Source of the DNA: a virus
IMG/VR virus record: IMGVR_UViG_3300032069_000005
Span: 22,232 to 86,231 of that record
Length of the DNA stretch: 64,000 nucleotides
Direction: 5' to 3' (one strand)
Each line of letters starts with the position of its first letter. Positions within the stretch are counted from its first letter, which is position 1. The translations under genes were made by a program, and so were the position numbers. Of the stretch, positions 33,215 through 43,437 are shown piece after piece. The notes beneath the pieces are model-generated. The model was given only the letters and a program-made list of their open reading frames with translations, made no database searches and was not told the DNA's origin.

Positions 33215-36200
33215 TTATTCTTCTTCTTCTTTTTCATCTACATATTCTTCGTTTGCCAAATCAAATTTTCCGCTGACTTTCTGAAATTCTCCCGCAATCA
33301 CCAAGGGCTCTATGGGATATTCCCCATCTAATAATTCTATTTCATAATTTGATTTTATATTATCACAAGTCAGATTTACTTTCATTGTGCCAGAATCAAT
33401 TGATATTTGTTTAATACTTACCGGAAATCCATTAGAATTTTTATAGATATTTTTATGAGTTGTGTTTATGATGTTTACTCTATTCAACAATTTTAATTTA
33501 TAATATAAATAAGCATCAATATGTAAGTCTAAATTAACTGATGTTATAGGAAGAATATTCCCATTGATATTTTTTAATTTTTTATATTCAATTGCAGCAA
33601 CATCTTCAACATATTGAAGATAATCATAAGTTTCTCCATCTGTGCCCCAATAGAGCCCATCTACTTTATCTATATATCTTTGGCAGGATATTCTTTTCCC
33701 ATTTTTACAAGATACTTCTTTATAAGGAGCTTCACCAACTAAATAATATCCTAATTCAACTTCTAAATCATCAAATATTTCTTGCTCTATGTAATTTGCC
33801 CATAAAACTTCATATAAATCTCCACTTAAAGGAGCTAAATTCGTTCCTATATAAAGATGAGGTTCATCGCTTGGGGAGAATATATACCCTCCCCAACTCG
33901 TTTCACCAATCAAACCATAGACCTGTATTGTTACATACCAAAAATAGCTATATCCTGGTTTAAATTTAAAAGTTCCTTCTTCCATCTGCTCTGCGAGTTT
34001 TTTTTCGTCCATATAATTAAAACCCATTATTACACGTTCTGTTATTTTTGTTCCTTTATTTATTTTTATCCCTTTATAATATTTTGGACTTTCTTCTTTG
34101 TTATCTACTCTTGGAGTAGCTTTCGTAAAATTATCATTGCTTTTATTTGCTTCAATATAGCCATAAGCCCCTTGAAAACTACCAAATATTAGTGCATTTG
34201 CTCTTTTACTAGTCCATTTAAATCCATTCCAAAACATTCCGGCTTCTGAAATAATTATAATTTGATTATCAATATAAGGATTGTCAATAGAAACATCATT
34301 AATCAAAACATCATATAAATGCAATTGCTCATTCGGGGCAGTTAGAGGCAAATCTATCGTCCTTAAACCATAATTCGAATTTATTTCATCTGATTCACAA
34401 GAAACTTCTACTGATTCTGATTCGCTTGATGCCTGTAATGCGATTATTTTTCCTATAAATTCGGGGTTACTTTCTCTATTTGTAAAATAAATTTTTACTA
34501 TATTATTATCAGTTATTCTCGTCGGATTATTCAAATCATCGTGTTTACGAGTCAATGTAAAAGTCGCAGTGCTCTTATTATCCGCAGTATGCGTTATTTT
34601 TATACTATTTAATTTTAAATCATTATCCGCTAATTCTGTTCCATTTATCTTAATATGGAAATCTTCTATCCCTAATGGAGATAAAGAAACATCTTTATAT
34701 ATTATTTTATTAACTCGCAAATCTGTTTCAATTATTGATTGTGATAATTTTTTTGCTCTCAAATCAGTATTTATCAATGCCCCGAATCCGGCGGATAAAT
34801 AAGTATTTATTAATTCTTGTTCTGACCTTCTTACTCTTAAATCCATATTTATGATGGATTTTTCAGATTCATCTAAAACAAATAAACTCTCATCTGCTTC
34901 TAAATCAGAAGCAAATGTAATTAAATAATCTTCACTATGAGATATTGAGTATAATTGTTTATTTTCTCCTAAATAAAATGATGTATATGAAGATGGGTCA
35001 ATCAAACTAACTTTTATAATATATCCATTATTAGAAGATAAGTATAAATATTCTCTATCGTGATTAATTACCAAATCTTTTGCATTTAATTTCCCAGTTA
35101 AAGTATATATAGTATAAATACTTGGGTCATATAAATATACCTTAATTACTTTTATGGGGTTAGTATCAGTTACTATATAAATATGGCTATTATGTATAAA
35201 TTTATTATGACAAACTTCTACTATATTTGCATTGGAAATAATAGTTTGCTTTGTATTATCTATATAAGCGGAGGATGTAATATTCTGAGTTATATTTCCT
35301 TTAATATGTGCAACTGATGTAATTGTTTTTGTAATAAAATGGCTTTCTTCCGCACCGGCCGAGGAATAGGTAGGTTCTGTGGCAACATATTTTTTTACAA
35401 TAAAATCATCAAATATTGCGTTTATTTGCGGTGCACCTGAAGAAGTATCAAATACCAATAATCCAAGATATTCATTGGTTATTGTATTTGTTCCAGCATT
35501 AGAAACTGAAAGAGTAAAAGAATCTGTTCCATAAAGACCATTATATGTAGTAGAAACTTTACGCAAACCAATCCAAAAATTAGTTCCGGTATAATTTATT
35601 GTTTGTATAGTAGTTGCAGTATTTTTAGCGAAACCGATGTGTTGCCCACCACCATATTGCCTTAAAAAGTATACCCAATTAGTATCACTACTATAATTTA
35701 TCATTCCAGCGTTATGATAATTTGTCGTTGGAGAAAATTTTAAATGAACTAATGCTTCGTGGTCTACTGTTATTGCGGTCTTTCTTTTCAATATTGGTGC
35801 AGTCCAAGTCCCATTCCAAAATTCCGTATCAGTGGTTTTTATATTAAGTTCATCTGGGCTGGTTACTCCTTCGTCCCAATTTCCAACTGACTCTCTAACC
35901 CATTCCCATTTATCAGTATTTAAACTTTCATCATCAAACCCATCATAAAATAAAAAAGTGTTTTCCCCATTACTTACATTATCTGCTCCAGATTTCCCAT
36001 AATAACAATATACATCTTGATTGGTTTCAAGACTATCGGCGACTTCCAACCAAATATAAGCAATCCTATTTGGAGTAGTTCCAGTAACTTGTTCTACCCA
36101 AAAATCTAATAAAGTAGTGCCATCAGAAGAAGTAAATCTCAAATCTCCAGAATCATTTTTATCGGATGGAAAATCTGAAGAATTTCCCTCTGTGTGAAAA

Positions 36201-36319
36201 TTAACTCCCGCAGAACCAGAACTTTCGCCAACCTTTAATCTAACTTGATAGTTAGTCCCTGCTCCAGCCTGTCCTGTAATAGTTACTTTTTTTCTATAAG
36301 TCCAACTATCTAACCACAT
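33215..36319 (-). CDS. Large tail/baseplate protein with DUF2341-like domain
   Basis: 1034 residues. The N terminus (WLDSWTYRKKVTIT, then DLRFTSSDGTTLLDFWVE, YCYYGKSGADN) matches DUF2341, usually followed by a concanavalin-like carbohydrate-binding fold (DGFDDESLNTDKWEW), which is present here. Repeated 'INTDLRAKK / IETDLRVNK' segments follow near residues 500-535. The C-terminal third (FHIKINGTELADNDLKLNSI) resembles baseplate hub/tail-associated proteins. It is probably the main tail-tip protein joining a sugar-binding head to the hub. GAGGAATAAA precedes the ATG. Confidence 0.65.
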   Translation of the reverse strand: MWLDSWTYRKKVTITGQAGAGTNYQVRLKVGESSGSAGVNFHTEGNSSDFPSDKNDSGDLRFTSSDGTTLLDFWVEQVTGTTPNRIAYIWLEVADSLETNQDVYCYYGKSGADNVSNGENTFLFYDGFDDESLNTDKWEWVRESVGNWDEGVTSPDELNIKTTDTEFWNGTWTAPILKRKTAITVDHEALVHLKFSPTTNYHNAGMINYSSDTNWVYFLRQYGGGQHIGFAKNTATTIQTINYTGTNFWIGLRKVSTTYNGLYGTDSFTLSVSNAGTNTITNEYLGLLVFDTSSGAPQINAIFDDFIVKKYVATEPTYSSAGAEESHFITKTITSVAHIKGNITQNITSSAYIDNTKQTIISNANIVEVCHNKFIHNSHIYIVTDTNPIKVIKVYLYDPSIYTIYTLTGKLNAKDLVINHDREYLYLSSNNGYIIKVSLIDPSSYTSFYLGENKQLYSISHSEDYLITFASDLEADESLFVLDESEKSIINMDLRVRRSEQELINTYLSAGFGALINTDLRAKKLSQSIIETDLRVNKIIYKDVSLSPLGIEDFHIKINGTELADNDLKLNSIKITHTADNKSTATFTLTRKHDDLNNPTRITDNNIVKIYFTNRESNPEFIGKIIALQASSESESVEVSCESDEINSNYGLRTIDLPLTAPNEQLHLYDVLINDVSIDNPYIDNQIIIISEAGMFWNGFKWTSKRANALIFGSFQGAYGYIEANKSNDNFTKATPRVDNKEESPKYYKGIKINKGTKITERVIMGFNYMDEKKLAEQMEEGTFKFKPGYSYFWYVTIQVYGLIGETSWGGYIFSPSDEPHLYIGTNLAPLSGDLYEVLWANYIEQEIFDDLEVELGYYLVGEAPYKEVSCKNGKRISCQRYIDKVDGLYWGTDGETYDYLQYVEDVAAIEYKKLKNINGNILPITSVNLDLHIDAYLYYKLKLLNRVNIINTTHKNIYKNSNGFPVSIKQISIDSGTMKVNLTCDNIKSNYEIELLDGEYPIEPLVIAGEFQKVSGKFDLANEEYVDEKEEEE

Positions 36320-36320
36320 T

Positions 36321-36779
36321 TTATTCCTCTATAATGAAATTACCGCTTTCATCAATTTGTAATACTATTTTTTTATTGAATCCGTGATTATCTAAATATT
36401 GATAGCCCAAATGGTATATTATTTCTACTTTCTTTTGTTTTAAATCTTGTAATCCAAAAGTCATATAAACTCTTCTAAAATAAATAAGACGTATGTTATT
36501 TTTTTTAACTTCGGGGTTTCTATAAGGTATAATGAGGTCATTAAATCCTATAATTCCTTCTTGTAAATTTACTGTAAATAATTTGCCTTGCTTATTTGTC
36601 AAATTGAAATAAATTAAATCATTAAATTTATTTAACACTTCTCGAAATTCGTGTATAGTTCCATCTTCATCAAGTTGATTTATTTTTGTTCCATCGGAAA
36701 ATATGGCAAACCAAAAAAAAGTAAGGTCAGATATTGAATTACCGACCTCTGAATTTTTTTTGCCAATTGAATTCGACAT
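36321..36779 (-). CDS. Structural-operon hypothetical protein
   Basis: 152 residues, mostly beta strands (LTFFWFAIFSDGTKINQLDEDG, LIYFNLTNKQGKLFTVNLQEG). TGGAGAATAAAAA precedes the start. No domain recognised. It sits between two tail proteins. Confidence 0.5.
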   Translation of the reverse strand: MSNSIGKKNSEVGNSISDLTFFWFAIFSDGTKINQLDEDGTIHEFREVLNKFNDLIYFNLTNKQGKLFTVNLQEGIIGFNDLIIPYRNPEVKKNNIRLIYFRRVYMTFGLQDLKQKKVEIIYHLGYQYLDNHGFNKKIVLQIDESGNFIIEE

Positions 36780-36794
36780 TTTTTATTCTCCAAA

Positions 36795-37283
36795 TTAGAT
36801 TACATCGTATGACATATTAAAAAGTTTCTGATTAACTACTCCGATAGGAGAAGTTATTAAAGTTTGCATTTGCAGACGCAAATAATCCGTAAATCCCGAA
36901 ACTCCAGTTGCACCATATATAATTGTTGGGTCTCCTTCATAAGAATTAACCGAAAGAGCAGAACCATATTCAGTAGGAATCGGGTCATCTCCAGTATCAA
37001 TCTGAGAAGGAGTTGCATAAACTACATTAGCTGCCGCTTTTATCACTTCATCAGTAACATAATTTCCTTCCAATTTCCAAAATTTAATATTTGAAATTTC
37101 AGTCCAAGTCCCAGTAAATTTTCCTCTAATATATTTGGCAAAAGAATTAGTTCCTCTTATCACTGGATTACTTGCGGGAACAATGTTTGGGGCATCTACA
37201 GACCCAAAATTTATATTCTCTATGTCATCGGTAATATCTTCTCCCACTCCATTGCTCTCCGAAAAAACAAACGAAGCACTCAT
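36795..37283 (-). CDS. Structural-operon protein, probable tail component
   Basis: 162 residues, with no charge-rich helices and Ser/Thr/Gly-rich beta sequence (NVVYATPSQIDTGDDPIPTEYG, YEGDPTIIYGATGVSG), typical of virion surface proteins. AAAGGAGAAAATTT is the ribosome binding site. Function unknown. Confidence 0.5.
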   Translation of the reverse strand: MSASFVFSESNGVGEDITDDIENINFGSVDAPNIVPASNPVIRGTNSFAKYIRGKFTGTWTEISNIKFWKLEGNYVTDEVIKAAANVVYATPSQIDTGDDPIPTEYGSALSVNSYEGDPTIIYGATGVSGFTDYLRLQMQTLITSPIGVVNQKLFNMSYDVI

Positions 37284-37296
37284 AAATTTTCTCCTT

Positions 37297-37872
37297 TTAA
37301 CTTAATTCTTGATTATTATGTTCCCAACCAGTATCTTTCCATACTTTTGTCAAGATTGGGATTGAATCTAAATTAGAAACTACCCATAAATTTCCATCAT
37401 TGTCAATATCTATTTTTTGTGCATTACTTACATCTGCCAAATCTATGGTCTCAATAAATGCTCTTGTTGATTTATTATATTTACATATTTTGGTATTTTC
37501 TCCAGTTCCCTCAGTTCCAGAAATTAAAAAATATACATAAGTAGTATCTTCAACTAAATCAATTGCTTCTTCGGTTATTCCCATCTCTTTAGTAAAATAA
37601 GTTATACTTGATGGATTAGATTTATTTACTTTTGCTCCTATATAAACAGAATGGTCTAATGCCAAATAAAGATAAGTAGTATCATCGACCATATAATTTA
37701 TTGCATCGGCTATAATGTCAACATCCCAGTAGCGAAAATTAACATTAAAAACACTACTTTTATAAAGTGAGCATACAGAATCTTCGCCAAAGAAAGCGAG
37801 CCAAATAAACTCGCCATTCACTAATTGGGCGGTAACTGCCTGTTTTCCTGCGAATGTATATTTATTTTTCAT
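37297..37872 (-). CDS. Structural-operon protein with propeller-like repeats
   Basis: 191 residues with recurring strand-loop units (MVDDTTYLYLALDHSVYIG, LVEDTTYVYFLISGTEG, IDIDNDGNLWVVSN) resembling blades of a beta-propeller. The start follows the upstream stop by one base. It may form part of a tail-tip receptor-binding complex; no catalytic motif. Confidence 0.5.
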   Translation of the reverse strand: MKNKYTFAGKQAVTAQLVNGEFIWLAFFGEDSVCSLYKSSVFNVNFRYWDVDIIADAINYMVDDTTYLYLALDHSVYIGAKVNKSNPSSITYFTKEMGITEEAIDLVEDTTYVYFLISGTEGTGENTKICKYNKSTRAFIETIDLADVSNAQKIDIDNDGNLWVVSNLDSIPILTKVWKDTGWEHNNQELS

Positions 37873-37873
37873 T

Positions 37874-38497
37874 TTACGTATATTTTATTGCCATTACTGG
37901 AACTTCGGCAAAGCCATATGGAAAATTCGCTGGAAGAGTAATTCGCAAATTAAAATAAAGGTCTTTCGCTGCTTCCAATGAACCCTCTCCCCCACCATTG
38001 TTTAACCATAGAAAATGCCCTGGAGAACTGCCCGCTAATCTACTTCCTACCCAGGGATAGCCTGGCAGACCATCTGTAGTGACTATTCCTCTAAAAAAAC
38101 TATTATTCGCCACTCCCTGACCTAAAGCATAACTCGCCACACTATCCAAACCACTGTCATCCCATAATTCTAATGCGGGTTCAGAAAAAGTCTCAGCATC
38201 AAATGAAGCACAAAAGACATATCTTTTATTCTGATGTCCTGCCAAATGTATTTCTCTTAAAATCCCCTCAGAAGCATCTGCTAAAAATAAATGAGCATAT
38301 TCAACATCACTTCCAATAATTAAAGGTGCAGCAGAGCCGAGTTCGTGTGGAGATGGAATTAGTTCTCCATCCTTTACTATATCCGAACCTGCGGAAAAAA
38401 TTAATCGGTCATTCGTTAGATTAATTTCTACATAATCCGCCCCAGTCTCTCCCCTTGCAACATCATCTGTTCCAACATTTACATATAATTTAAGCAT
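37874..38497 (-). CDS. Structural-operon protein, probable tail tip/adhesin
   Basis: 207 residues of predicted beta structure (YVEINLTNDRLIFSAGSDIV, YAHLFLADASEG, AAKDLYFNLRITLPANFPYG). Gly-rich turns are typical of virion surface domains. An AAAGGAGAAAAATAAAA site precedes the start. It directly follows an inserted HNH gene. No enzymatic residues recognised. Confidence 0.5.
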   Translation of the reverse strand: MLKLYVNVGTDDVARGETGADYVEINLTNDRLIFSAGSDIVKDGELIPSPHELGSAAPLIIGSDVEYAHLFLADASEGILREIHLAGHQNKRYVFCASFDAETFSEPALELWDDSGLDSVASYALGQGVANNSFFRGIVTTDGLPGYPWVGSRLAGSSPGHFLWLNNGGGEGSLEAAKDLYFNLRITLPANFPYGFAEVPVMAIKYT

Positions 38498-38499
38498 TT

Positions 38500-39237
38500 T
38501 TATTTTTCTCCTTTAAGAAACTTTTTGCCTTTTGATAAATTCTCTTCAGCCCATAAGGGCTGGAGATTAGTATAATGAAAACACTTGCGTTGTTCACTTA
38601 GTTTTCGTAAATCAAATGAAGCACAAGGTCTTATGTGGTCTATATGCCACTCTTTCATTCCTCTACCATTCCAACCACTGCCATAGTTAGACCAACTCAT
38701 TCCTGGTTTAAATTGAGATTCTAAATGAATTTTAAGTTGTTTAACAGAACATCCTATCAATTTAATAGTAGATTCCAACTTAGAATTTCGTTTCAACACC
38801 GCTCTCAATCTATTGGATAAATATAATCTAATTTTAAAAAGTATGTCTTTTTTTAGTTTCAACATTAATTTTTTGTGTATTGTTGTTTTATTTTTTAATC
38901 TATATAATATACTATATTTTATAAGTTTTTCTCTATTTTTATAATAATATTTATGCCGATATTTTTTAATGTCTTTATTTATTGGATTGTGCCTTCCTTT
39001 ATTCCAAGCATAATGTGTTTTAAAATAATTAAAAATTGCTTTGCTCAAATCTCGTCTGTATTTTTTGGATTTGCTTCTATCTTTCATTGTTCCATATTTT
39101 CTTTTAATTAATTTAGTCCTCCCGTCTTTATAATTTCCATTATTTTCTGGTATTCTAACCCATTGGCAATAACATTTCCAACATCTTTTATTTGGATAAT
39201 ATATTTCTTTTCCACAGTCAAGACAATGATTTTTCAT
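38500..39237 (-). CDS. HNH homing endonuclease, WHIDHI type
   Basis: 245 residues. N-terminal Cys knuckle (CLDCGKEIYYPNKRCWKC), a long basic helical middle, and a C-terminal HNH core: KEWHIDHIRPCASFDL followed by CFHYTNLQPLWAEENLSKGK. This differs from the two HNH genes at 51127 and 58948. Free-standing enzymes of this kind cut phage DNA at specific sites and spread by repair. It is wedged between two tail genes with only 2-7 bases on either side. Confidence 0.82.
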   Translation of the reverse strand: MKNHCLDCGKEIYYPNKRCWKCYCQWVRIPENNGNYKDGRTKLIKRKYGTMKDRSKSKKYRRDLSKAIFNYFKTHYAWNKGRHNPINKDIKKYRHKYYYKNREKLIKYSILYRLKNKTTIHKKLMLKLKKDILFKIRLYLSNRLRAVLKRNSKLESTIKLIGCSVKQLKIHLESQFKPGMSWSNYGSGWNGRGMKEWHIDHIRPCASFDLRKLSEQRKCFHYTNLQPLWAEENLSKGKKFLKGEK

Positions 39238-39244
39238 TTTTTAA

Positions 39245-39658
39245 TTACCAAGAATTCACCCGCATAATACAGGTATACTCAATTTGGTCTACTCGTAAAT
39301 TATCTTCTGGATACTCAATTGGAGATATTCTTTTACATTTATAAGAATATTCGGGAACTCCAGTTTCATCTGATTCAATTTTTAAATAATAAGGTGTATT
39401 AAGAACTATTGATGATTCCATTGTATCTATTAAAGCCATTAAAGAACCATAGGTTTCATTCCCAGAACCAAGAACACCTTTAAGAGTTAAATCCCAAACT
39501 TCTTCCCCGCCTCCAATTATAATCGAACCCTTAGAACGAACATTTTCGTGTTCGATAAATTTCTTTCCACTATGAGGATAATTAGCAGAAAAAACCACTG
39601 GAAAAGTATATACTGGAGTAGTTCCATCACTTGCATATAAAGTGAATATAATTGACAT
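39245..39658 (-). CDS. Distal-tail-like or baseplate protein
   Basis: 137 residues following the tape measure gene in transcription order, where distal tail proteins normally lie. Beta-rich sequence: FPVVFSANYPHSGKKFIEHENV, VWDLTLKGVLGSG, TPYYLKIESDETG. It is shorter than most Dit proteins and lacks a galectin domain. GGAGGAATAAATA is the ribosome binding site. Confidence 0.5.
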   Translation of the reverse strand: MSIIFTLYASDGTTPVYTFPVVFSANYPHSGKKFIEHENVRSKGSIIIGGGEEVWDLTLKGVLGSGNETYGSLMALIDTMESSIVLNTPYYLKIESDETGVPEYSYKCKRISPIEYPEDNLRVDQIEYTCIMRVNSW

Positions 39659-39673
39659 TATTTATTCCTCCGA

Positions 39674-42466
39674 TTACCAATCGTCTATTTTACCATAAAT
39701 ATTTAAACTCATTTTTGACTTTACATTGTCTAATTCTTTATTTATGGCATCTTTGACTTTTTGAGTTATTTTTTCCGAATCTATATTAACATTTATAGTC
39801 ATTGGTTCAACTAAAACTGATTGTAATACTTCGAGATTTCGTATTTTCTTTCTCTCTCTTTCAACTTCTTCTGGAAATACAAACCCAGGTGCTTTTTGAG
39901 CAAAGAATTTTTCTGCTGTGGCCTCTTCAAATGTCCCACCACTAAATTTCTTCAATGCTTTCATTGCAGAAGTAGAAAGTTGGGGAGCGGTTAATTCTCC
40001 TCCAAGATACCTCGATATTTCGTTGGCAACTGCACTGCCATATTTTTGATAAATTTTAAATAATTCAACTATATGAGAAGATTTCTTTTCTTGTTCATCA
40101 ATTTCTTTCGTAATTCCCGCAGCCAATTTAAGTCTATCTTCAAAACTATTTTTTAAATATTCTTCTCCTTGTATTAACGCCTTTGTCTTCATTTCTTGAT
40201 ATATAATAAGATATGATTCCTGACCAAGATAATCAAGAACAGAATTTTGTAATTTTAATCTTTCTTCAATATCTTTATTTATCGCACCCACTCTTTCTTC
40301 TTCTAATTCCTGCTTTTTAATTGCCCTTTCGTGAATATTATTAAATTCATATAAACTATCCATCATTTGAATTTCTAAATCCAATAATTGTTCATTAGTA
40401 TATAGCCCACTTGCTTTTGCACGATTTAATTTTTCTGTTGCCGATATTTTATCTTTTTCATAATCGAGTAATTTTGTTGACCCATCTAATTCCTTTTCTA
40501 AATCAGATATAGTTTTCGGTGTTTTTTCTACTTCATATTTGCTCATTCGTTCATCTATTAATTTATTTTGTTTTTCTTCTAATTTTATGAGTGCCTCTTT
40601 GGCTGATTTTAATTCTGCCAATTTCGCTGGGGCACGAAATAATGTCAATCCAACCTTTATGGGTGATAGTGTATTGGATGTTAATTCGTTTGTTATTTTT
40701 TTTATTTGTGCCTCAAGAACTTCTTTATCAGTCTTAATTTCTAAATCTACTTCTTGCTTTATACTAAATTTAGCAATATCATCTATTAACAATTCCAATT
40801 TCTGCACTGCATCATCAGTATCTATATTTATGGCAGATGGTATTGAACTATTTTTTCTTATTCTATCGATTGAAGAATTTATCTTTTCGAGTATTTTAGT
40901 ATTTATATCTGATGCGGGTCTATTTAAATATTCATTTCTTAATTCTATTAATTCTTTCAAACTATTAATTTGTGCGATTTGAGAATCAGTTCCTTTTTGC
41001 ACTTCGGCTCGGTATTTTGCTCCTTCGGCTTTTATCGATTGTGTTGTATTCAATAATCTTGTCCATCCGCCAATTAATTCTGCTAATACATCTAAAGAAA
41101 CTTTAAATCCTTCAGTATCTGCTACAGCAGTTGTTAAACTATTCCAAGAAGCCGATAACCTATCTATTTTAATTTTAGTAGTTTCTTGTATAATGCCAAA
41201 TGCTTGTTCTGCTGCACCCGCCGAATCTAATGCAATAATGCGTGCATTTAATGAAGCATTATAATTCTGCATCAACGCCATAAAAATAGTAAGTTGTCGT
41301 TTAGATGCTACGCTTGCTGCTATAGACATTTTCTCTGTATTAGCCAATCCATTCCATTTAGAAGCTAAGTCATCCAAAACTGAAGTAGCACTCCTATATG
41401 TATTTGTTAATGCAAAGGTCGCCTTGTTTTGTTTGTCTAAATAAATAGGTATTTTTGCTATCTGGGTTATTGTTTTTGCTCCGGTAGTTAATAATCTTGC
41501 ATAAATAAACTGCAATCCCCGTGCTGCTTCTGAACCGCTTTTACGAGTTACTTCTACGACAGCAGCAACATCTCCAAGAAAAGCATTAATAGTAATTCCT
41601 AACTGATTGGCGGTAGCTCCAGCAGCTTTGGTTGCGTCGGCTAAATCTTTTGAAGTAACTGCAAAATTTTTAGCCACACTAATCCATTTATCTATGATAG
41701 ATATACTATTTGCTACTGGTATATTAAAACTTTCTACACCAGCAGTTAAATCATCTACAGTAGTTTTCATATCCGAACCCAAAATCTGAGAAGCCTTCAT
41801 TGCTATCGTCGTCAAGGCGATAACTTCACTTACCGTTTTCCCTTGTTGAGCAAAAATTACAGCAGCATCTAACGCCACAGAAGCAACAGAACCATAAGCC
41901 ACAGAAAGAGCAACTAAAGAAGTTTGTAACCTATCATATTCTTCGACAGTTCCTTTACCCACTATCTTTATTTTTGCCATTGCGGTTTCTAAATCTATTA
42001 GAAATTTAACTTGTTCTCTTAGTAATTGGCCTACTGATTGAAGAATAAATCTAAAAGCCATCCATACTGGTGCAACTATCATAACTCTTCTCAATGCCTT
42101 TTCAAAATCCCCCATTTCTTTTACTGGAATCATTCCTTTCGCATCAAGAGATTTCATCAATCCATTTATCTGAGGTTGGGTTGCCCCCACTTTTATTAAT
42201 GACTGATTAAGCAAATTCATCTGGTCGGCGGTTAATTTTATATTTCCAGCGTCTACCTCAGAAAAAATACTCCTAATCTGACCTGGACTGAAATTAAGCC
42301 CCTGCATTGATTCAGCTAATTTTTCATATCTCGCAGATACTTCGGGTGCATTTTTTCCTGCTTTAGTTACTGCTTTATCAATGCCTTCGAGTTGAGCACG
42401 AACATTTCCTTCTTCTTTGTATTTAGATGCTATATCAATTAAAAAATTAAAGTGTCCTTCTTTCAT
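39674..42466 (-). CDS. Tail tape measure protein
   Basis: 930 residues. Residues about 150-480 match the TP901-type tape measure domain (DLETAMAKIKIVGKGTVEEYD, SVALDAAVIFAQQGKTVSEVI, DLTAGVESFNIP, GFLGDVAAVVEVTRKSG-like segment), followed by long coiled coils and an Ile/Lys-rich C terminus. It sets tail length and is ejected with DNA; by length, a tail of roughly 130-140 nm is expected from the usual residue-to-length relation (inference). It overlaps the preceding small gene, as in many siphoviruses. Confidence 0.9.
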   Translation of the reverse strand: MKEGHFNFLIDIASKYKEEGNVRAQLEGIDKAVTKAGKNAPEVSARYEKLAESMQGLNFSPGQIRSIFSEVDAGNIKLTADQMNLLNQSLIKVGATQPQINGLMKSLDAKGMIPVKEMGDFEKALRRVMIVAPVWMAFRFILQSVGQLLREQVKFLIDLETAMAKIKIVGKGTVEEYDRLQTSLVALSVAYGSVASVALDAAVIFAQQGKTVSEVIALTTIAMKASQILGSDMKTTVDDLTAGVESFNIPVANSISIIDKWISVAKNFAVTSKDLADATKAAGATANQLGITINAFLGDVAAVVEVTRKSGSEAARGLQFIYARLLTTGAKTITQIAKIPIYLDKQNKATFALTNTYRSATSVLDDLASKWNGLANTEKMSIAASVASKRQLTIFMALMQNYNASLNARIIALDSAGAAEQAFGIIQETTKIKIDRLSASWNSLTTAVADTEGFKVSLDVLAELIGGWTRLLNTTQSIKAEGAKYRAEVQKGTDSQIAQINSLKELIELRNEYLNRPASDINTKILEKINSSIDRIRKNSSIPSAINIDTDDAVQKLELLIDDIAKFSIKQEVDLEIKTDKEVLEAQIKKITNELTSNTLSPIKVGLTLFRAPAKLAELKSAKEALIKLEEKQNKLIDERMSKYEVEKTPKTISDLEKELDGSTKLLDYEKDKISATEKLNRAKASGLYTNEQLLDLEIQMMDSLYEFNNIHERAIKKQELEEERVGAINKDIEERLKLQNSVLDYLGQESYLIIYQEMKTKALIQGEEYLKNSFEDRLKLAAGITKEIDEQEKKSSHIVELFKIYQKYGSAVANEISRYLGGELTAPQLSTSAMKALKKFSGGTFEEATAEKFFAQKAPGFVFPEEVERERKKIRNLEVLQSVLVEPMTINVNIDSEKITQKVKDAINKELDNVKSKMSLNIYGKIDDW

Positions 42467-42797
42467 TTTTCTTTTTCCTTTTATGGAATACTACGTGCAA
42501 TTCTTTTTGTGTTTCTGGTTTATCTTTTTCTTCTTTTGCATCATCGTGTTTTTTCCATTCCATATAAGCATCTTCATATATCTCGTCTTTTAATACAATA
42601 TCTTTTATTTTGTTTAAATGAATATCAGTATAGATATTATGATAAAAATAAAGATATGATAAATAAATCTGCTGCAATAAAGATAAATCGACATCATTGT
42701 GAAATAATTTAATACTCGAAATCTCTTTTACCGTAGAAAAAAGATTTTGATTTCTTATTGATTTAGCTATTTTTCTTAATATAGTTGATTCATTCAT
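42447..42797 (-). CDS. Tail assembly chaperone-like protein 2
   Basis: 116 residues immediately upstream of the tape measure gene, with which it overlaps by 20 bases; that is the usual place of the second tail assembly chaperone. The C terminus is very basic (VVFHKRKKKNERRTL). It starts in an overlap with the previous gene's TGA. No slippery frameshift site joining it to its neighbour was identified by eye. Confidence 0.5.
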   Translation of the reverse strand: MNESTILRKIAKSIRNQNLFSTVKEISSIKLFHNDVDLSLLQQIYLSYLYFYHNIYTDIHLNKIKDIVLKDEIYEDAYMEWKKHDDAKEEKDKPETQKELHVVFHKRKKKNERRTL

Positions 42798-43435
42798 TTT
42801 ATCTGAACCAGTGAATTTAAATGAGTTGCTTTAATGAGTAAAACATCATCATCAAATTTTCTAAACTCTTCAAGTGTAGCAAATACTCTCGTCCATTCAT
42901 CATTTACTTTTTTTTCTAACGCCAACCAAACCTTTAATTCCATTTCATATGCTTCGAGTATTTTCTCTAATGAATGTGCCAATAGGTTTTCTTTTTGCCT
43001 TTTAATTTCGTCGATTGCTTCATTTATTTCTTCAATTTGTTTTCTATATTCCACAAGACCAGATTCTTCAACTTTTTTTGAAATCGCTTCGCCCAACTTC
43101 AACTGAATTGATAATCCTTCTCCAATTAATTTTCTAATCTGCTTATCAATATCTTCTATATCAATACCTCGAACTTCTTTGTATATTTTTATTAACTCAG
43201 ATTCTTTTTTTATTTCTTTATCTTCGAGTAAACTATTGTATTTTTTTACCAAAAACATATATAAAGTATCTTTATCTTCCCGATTTAATAACCTAACTCG
43301 ATATTCAATGTCTCCATATTTAAAAGAAATATAATTATTTTTTATCATTTCTTCTAAATTAGAAATTTCGGCGTTTTCTTTAATAATATCGATAATTTTT
43401 CTCGCATCGTCCTTACTAATCAATTCTTTTTCCAT
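42794..43435 (-). CDS. Tail assembly chaperone-like protein 1
   Basis: Start at ATG 43435, five bases after AAGGAG; a GTG two codons upstream is possible. 213 residues, helical and acidic/basic, with FKYGDIEYRVRLLNREDKDTL early on, a pattern seen in phage 'tail assembly chaperone' proteins, then a coiled coil (EYRKQIEEINEAIDEIKRQK). Position between tail tube and tape measure supports the call. Confidence 0.5.
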   Translation of the reverse strand: MEKELISKDDARKIIDIIKENAEISNLEEMIKNNYISFKYGDIEYRVRLLNREDKDTLYMFLVKKYNSLLEDKEIKKESELIKIYKEVRGIDIEDIDKQIRKLIGEGLSIQLKLGEAISKKVEESGLVEYRKQIEEINEAIDEIKRQKENLLAHSLEKILEAYEMELKVWLALEKKVNDEWTRVFATLEEFRKFDDDVLLIKATHLNSLVQIK

Positions 43436-43437
43436 TT

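Noticed and set aside
40539-40982. 147-codon ORF opposite the tape measure gene
   Set aside because: Antisense shadow of a coiled-coil coding region; no ribosome binding site and Ser/Phe-rich composition typical of reverse-strand artefacts.
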